From the NCBI GenBank assembly GCA_964581365.1, contig CAZOOF010000059.1:1-10376 (forward strand): a DNA stretch of 10,376 bases, read 5' to 3'. This DNA comes from JAITWN01 sp964581365. GTDB taxonomy: Bacteria > Pseudomonadota > Gammaproteobacteria > SZUA-140. Both the position numbers and the translations under genes were made by a program. Within the stretch, counting starts at the first letter, position 1; each line of letters starts with the position of its first letter. The notes under the pieces were generated by a model. The model saw only the letters and a program-made list of their open reading frames with translations. It was not told the origin of the DNA and did no database searches. This document shows, one piece after another, positions 6,657 through 10,376 of the stretch.

Positions 6657-6780
6657 GGCGGGACAGGCACCGCAGAAAATCGATCTTTACCAATCAAATT
6701 AATCGCTTGCGGTTTTTTGAGGGGTGTGATTATCTATGCCTCATTAATATCTGCGGCCGGCTGGCCGTTGTAATCCGCAC

Positions 6781-6797
6781 CGGCCGCTACGCGGCCG
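6781..6797. promoter_or_regulatory. GC-rich hairpin in the leader of the dehydrogenase gene
   Basis: CGGCCGC (6781-6787), loop TAC, GCGGCCG (6791-6797): a 7-bp perfect stem about 40 nt before the start codon. The rest of 6657-6836 is a locally AT-rich patch (about 6676-6750) followed by GC-rich repeats of GGCCG. The patch probably holds the plus-strand promoter, but I could not pick a convincing -35/-10 pair. Confidence 0.35.
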
Positions 6798-6836
6798 ATT
6801 CGGATGCAAAAGAGAACGATTGGCGGAGAGCGCAAC

Positions 6837-8114
6837 ATGATCAAATACGAGGAACTGAGAATCGGCGTCATCGGACTGGGCTACGTCGGTCTCCCGCTCG
6901 CCGTCGCGCTCGGCAGCCGCCTGCCCACCTGCGGATTCGACATCAACTCGGCGCGGGTCGAGGAACTGCGAAGCGGCCGTGACAGCACGCTGGAAACAAC
7001 TCCCGAAGAACTGGCCAACGCACGGCAACTGACCTTCTCGTCCGATCCGCGCGATCTGCGCGACTGCAATTTCTTCATCGTCTCGGTCCCGACTCCGATC
7101 GATGAGTACAAACGGCCTGACCTGCATCCGCTGATCGCGGCCAGCCGCACCGTCGGTGAAGCGATGTCCCGCGGCTGCGTGGTGGTGTACGAATCCACGG
7201 TCTATCCGGGGTGCACCGAAGAAGTGTGCGTGCCGGTACTGGAAAGCGTCTCCGGTCTGCGCTTCAACCAGGATTTCCATGTCGGCTACAGCCCGGAGCG
7301 CATCAATCCCGGTGACACCGTGCATCGTCTGCACAACATCACCAAGGTAACCTCCGGCTCGACGCCCGAGGCCGCCACACTGATCGACGCCGTGTACTCC
7401 TCGATCGTCGAGGCCGGCACCTTCAAGGCGAGCAGTATCCGCGTCGCGGAAGCGGCGAAAGTCATCGAGAATACGCAGCGCGACGTCAACATCGCCCTCA
7501 TCAATGAGCTGGCCCTGATCTTCAACCGTCTCGGCATCGACACCACGGAGGTGCTCGAAGCTGCGGGCAGCAAGTGGAATTTCCTGCCGTTCCGGCCCGG
7601 ACTCGTGGGCGGCCACTGCATCGGCGTCGACCCTTACTACCTCACTCACAAGGCGCAGGAGATCGGCTACCACCCTGAAGTCATTCTGGCTGGTCGCCGC
7701 ATCAACGACGGCATGGGGGCCTATGTGGCCGGTCAGGTCATCAAGCTGATGGCGCAGCGCTGCATCCATGTCAGTGGCGCACGGATACTGGTGCTGGGTC
7801 TGTCCTTCAAGGAGAACTGCCCGGATATCCGCAATACCCGGGTCACCGACATCGTCGCCGAACTGCAGAGCTACCGCGCCAAGGTCGACGTTTACGATCC
7901 CTGGGTGAATGCCGACGAAGCGGAGCACGAGTATGGGCTGCGCCCCATCGCGAAACCCGCCCCTGGCACCTACGACGCAGTGGTGATCGCGGTCGCGCAT
8001 CGCGAGTTTCAGGAACTCGGCATCAGCGGCATCCGCGCGCTGTGCAAGCCCGAGGCAGTGGTTTACGACGTCAAGTCACTGTTCCCGCCTGAAGCGGTGG
8101 ACGCTCGCCTCTAA
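6837..8114 (+). CDS. tviB: UDP-N-acetylhexosamine 6-dehydrogenase, TviB/WbpA type
   Basis: A 425-residue cytoplasmic NAD-dependent nucleotide-sugar dehydrogenase. It would oxidise C6 of a UDP-HexNAc (UDP-GlcNAc in characterised TviB/WbpA members) to the uronic acid, with two NAD+ reduced. Visible motifs: GLGYVGLP (13-20) for NAD binding, SVPTPID (83-89), YESTVYPG (118-125) and SPERINPGD (152-160). The central AAKVIENTQRDVNIAL region (206-221) contains Lys208, and GGHCIGVDPYYL (258-269) contains the catalytic Cys261. The C-terminal UDP-binding domain contains GLSFKENCPDIRNTR (321-335). The SPERINPGD and KWNFLPFRPG features favour the TviB/WbpA branch over UDP-glucose dehydrogenases. Length is normal for the family. 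Start choice: GGAG at 6825-6828 lies 8 nt before the ATG at 6837; an ATG 11 codons upstream (6804) adds a non-homologous tail. It is transcribed divergently from paralogue 2. Confidence 0.9.
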   Translation: MIKYEELRIGVIGLGYVGLPLAVALGSRLPTCGFDINSARVEELRSGRDSTLETTPEELANARQLTFSSDPRDLRDCNFFIVSVPTPIDEYKRPDLHPLIAASRTVGEAMSRGCVVVYESTVYPGCTEEVCVPVLESVSGLRFNQDFHVGYSPERINPGDTVHRLHNITKVTSGSTPEAATLIDAVYSSIVEAGTFKASSIRVAEAAKVIENTQRDVNIALINELALIFNRLGIDTTEVLEAAGSKWNFLPFRPGLVGGHCIGVDPYYLTHKAQEIGYHPEVILAGRRINDGMGAYVAGQVIKLMAQRCIHVSGARILVLGLSFKENCPDIRNTRVTDIVAELQSYRAKVDVYDPWVNADEAEHEYGLRPIAKPAPGTYDAVVIAVAHREFQELGISGIRALCKPEAVVYDVKSLFPPEAVDARL

Positions 8115-8163
8115 ACGCCGCCGGCACCTCTTCGCCCGGGCTACCGGGCCTCCTTCAGCGCCC

Positions 8164-8190
8164 GGGCAGCAGGAATGGATCCTGCTGCCC
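8164..8190 (+). terminator. Perfect 11-bp stem-loop after the dehydrogenase gene
   Basis: GGGCAGCAGGA (8164-8174), loop ATGGA, TCCTGCTGCCC (8180-8190), 49 nt after the stop codon. There is no T-run, so it is not a classical intrinsic terminator; it may act as a 3' stabiliser or a Rho-associated end. A second short stem (GCCCGG/CCGGGC, 8134-8149) precedes it. Confidence 0.45.
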
Positions 8191-8224
8191 CATGAGTACG
8201 CAGCCAACCTGCTGACAACTCGCA

Positions 8225-8257
8225 TTGACAGGTCCGCACCCCACCGATAGCGTGGGG
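8225..8257 (+). promoter_or_regulatory. Candidate promoter with overlapping inverted repeat, upstream of the second methyltransferase
   Basis: A perfect TTGACA (8225-8230) is followed by 17 nt and TAGCGT (8248-8253), a weak -10. The inverted repeat CCCCAC (8239-8244) / GTGGGG (8252-8257) brackets that -10, as an operator would. It lies about 40 nt before the ATG at 8295. The weak -10 leaves this uncertain. Confidence 0.4.
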
Positions 8258-8294
8258 CGCACGGGCAGCCGCCCGCATCGCGAAAGGAGGTCCG

Positions 8295-9101
8295 ATGCGC
8301 ACCCTGTCGCAACCCCGCCCATGGCAACTCCCCCCCCTGCCCGGCGAAAGCGAGGCCGAACTGCACGATCGCCAGGACCGGGCCTATTTCGAGGAACAGA
8401 TCGAGGATACGGCCGACTGGTGGCAACGCATGGGGGGTGATATCGATCTGGAGGGACTCGCAGTTCTCGATTTCGGTTGCGGCCATGGCGCACTGTGCGT
8501 GGGAGCATGCGAGCGGGGCGCCGCGCACGTCACGGGGATCGATCTCGACCGGCGCCGCATCGCCTTTGCCCGCCGTCATCTGCCGGCACGCTATCCACAA
8601 TGGCGCGACCGGCTGCGTTTGCTCGACATCGATGTGGCCCAGCTGGAAGAAGAGGGCCGCTATGACGTGATACTCAGCAAGGACTGCTTCGAACACGTGG
8701 AAGACCTGCCCGCGACCATCCGCCACTTCCACCGCCTGCTGCGTCCTGGCGGCAGACTGCTCACCGGCTTCAGCCCGCTGTTCTACAGCCCCTTCGGCGA
8801 TCACGGCCGGCTGGGTCCCCGTATTCCATGGCTGCCGGCCCTGCTGCCGGAACGTTTCGTGCTCGCCATGGCCAGTCGCCGGCAGCGCCGGCCGATCCGG
8901 AGCCTGGCGGATGTTGGCCTGAACGGGCTGACCCCGGCGCTGTTCCGCGCCGCCCTGCCACCCGAGCAGTGGCGTTTCGAGCGCCTGGCCTACAATCAGA
9001 GCAACCGACGCCTGATGCCTGTCATGAACACGCTGCGCCGTATTCCGGCCCTGGAGCGCTGGTTCACGGTGGGGATCTATGCCAGTGTGATCCGCCTCTG
9101 A
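8295..9101 (+). CDS. Class I SAM-dependent methyltransferase
   Basis: A 268-residue cytoplasmic protein. The Rossmann methyltransferase core holds motif I DFGCGHG (59-65), the acidic strand-2 end GIDLD (81-85), a DVILSKDCFEHV segment (124-135) corresponding to motif IV, and the LLRPGGRLL loop (148-156) typical of Methyltransf_11/23. The C-terminal 100 residues are rich in Arg and Trp, with no membrane segment. The substrate is unknown; a sugar or lipid-linked glycan is only a contextual guess. It is unlike the 952-1887 methyltransferase in lacking Cys pairs. The ribosome-binding site is near perfect (AAAGGAGGT, 8283-8291, 3 nt before ATG). The 180-nt gap from the dehydrogenase stop holds two stems and a candidate promoter, so it may be transcribed separately. 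Confidence 0.88.
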   Translation: MRTLSQPRPWQLPPLPGESEAELHDRQDRAYFEEQIEDTADWWQRMGGDIDLEGLAVLDFGCGHGALCVGACERGAAHVTGIDLDRRRIAFARRHLPARYPQWRDRLRLLDIDVAQLEEEGRYDVILSKDCFEHVEDLPATIRHFHRLLRPGGRLLTGFSPLFYSPFGDHGRLGPRIPWLPALLPERFVLAMASRRQRRPIRSLADVGLNGLTPALFRAALPPEQWRFERLAYNQSNRRLMPVMNTLRRIPALERWFTVGIYASVIRL

Positions 9102-9232
9102 TTGCAGTCATCCGCCCCGCCGCCGATAGCAATTGAAGATTGCGCGGGGATCCGCGTGTCACCGCGCCCCCTGTTCCGCACTCTCACTCTGCGGTACCCT
9201 TTGGGCGCAAAGTTTATTGGCGGGATAATCAC

Positions 9233-10240
<1,008 letters not shown>

Positions 10241-10252
10241 GCGTTGCCGGCG

Positions 10253-10287
10253 CGGTCATCGCGCACGAGAGTCCATGGCGATGACCG
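10253..10287. repeat. Perfect 10-bp inverted repeat after the epimerase
   Basis: CGGTCATCGC (10253-10262) and GCGATGACCG (10278-10287) are separated by 15 nt and start 13 nt after the stop codon. There is no T-run, so it is not a standard terminator. It could be a 3'-end hairpin or an operator. Confidence 0.45.
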
Positions 10288-10320
10288 TCCGCCCTCTGCG
10301 CAGTACTCGCATTTCTTCGC

Positions 10321-10354
10321 AAAAAAAAAGCCGCGGAGCGAACTCCGCGGCTTT
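10321..10354 (-). terminator. Intrinsic terminator between convergent genes, best for the minus strand
   Basis: GCCGCGGAG (10330-10338), loop CGAA, CTCCGCGGC (10343-10351): a perfect 9-bp stem flanked by nine A on the left and TTT on the right. On the minus strand it ends in a run of nine T, a textbook terminator, so a minus-strand gene probably lies beyond the window. On the plus strand the T-run is only three long, giving weak termination of the epimerase transcript. Confidence 0.88.
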
Positions 10355-10376
10355 GATCATGGGCAACTGCCCCGAT

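Noticed and set aside
6313..6836. GEMM-type c-di-GMP riboswitch in the divergent intergenic region
   Set aside because: I looked for its conserved core on both strands because it would suit an exopolysaccharide locus, but did not find it.
6744..8000. Long open frame on the minus strand opposite the dehydrogenase gene
   Set aside because: The dehydrogenase has complete family motifs; the antisense product is His/Asp/Val-rich with no recognisable domain.
9201..9229. TTGGGC-N17-GATAAT as promoter of the epimerase
   Set aside because: The -10 would end 3 nt before the ATG, placing the transcription start inside the coding sequence; the -35 is poor.

Overview
The window is a GC-rich stretch (by eye a little over 60% GC) from a Gram-negative bacterium, most likely a gamma- or betaproteobacterium. 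The evidence is Sec-type signal peptides, strong Shine-Dalgarno sites, and cell-surface polysaccharide genes. No gene allows a confident genus call. It looks like part of an exopolysaccharide, capsule or O-antigen locus: nucleotide-sugar enzymes, a glycosyltransferase, two SAM methyltransferases, and three proteins, at least two of them exported, that share an unfamiliar module.

Layout. (1) Nt 1-1887, plus strand: the 3' part of a protein built of two Cys-paired modules joined by a Pro/Glu linker, then a zinc-finger class I methyltransferase. (2) Nt 1909-6312, minus strand island: two large tandem paralogues (4828-6312, then 3080-4501), each a signal peptide, the same module in a two-Cys form, and a TIM-barrel glycoside-hydrolase-like domain. 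They are followed by a membrane-anchored family 2 glycosyltransferase (1909-2952). The first paralogue ends at a very strong intrinsic terminator (4770-4803), and the second has its own promoter. (3) Nt 6837-10240, plus strand: a TviB/WbpA-type UDP-HexNAc dehydrogenase, a second class I methyltransferase and a UDP-glucuronate 4-epimerase-like enzyme. The window ends at a terminator (10321-10354) that looks best for a minus-strand gene lying outside the window.

Working together (inference): the dehydrogenase and epimerase would supply acidic nucleotide sugars, the glycosyltransferase would add a sugar at the inner membrane, the methyltransferases could decorate the glycan or a carrier, and the exported module proteins could bind or process the polymer outside the cytoplasm. 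No flippase, polymerase, export machinery or initiating transferase lies in this window, so it is only part of the locus.

Most unusual signals: a module occurring four times in three proteins, with conserved Cys spacing; a tandem pair of barrel proteins that keep a candidate acid/base Glu but seem to have Gln where the clan GH-A nucleophile is expected; and near-identical promoter architecture upstream of both paralogues (TTTACT-N17-TAGNAT with TACGTA palindromes at matching offsets), pointing to one shared regulator.
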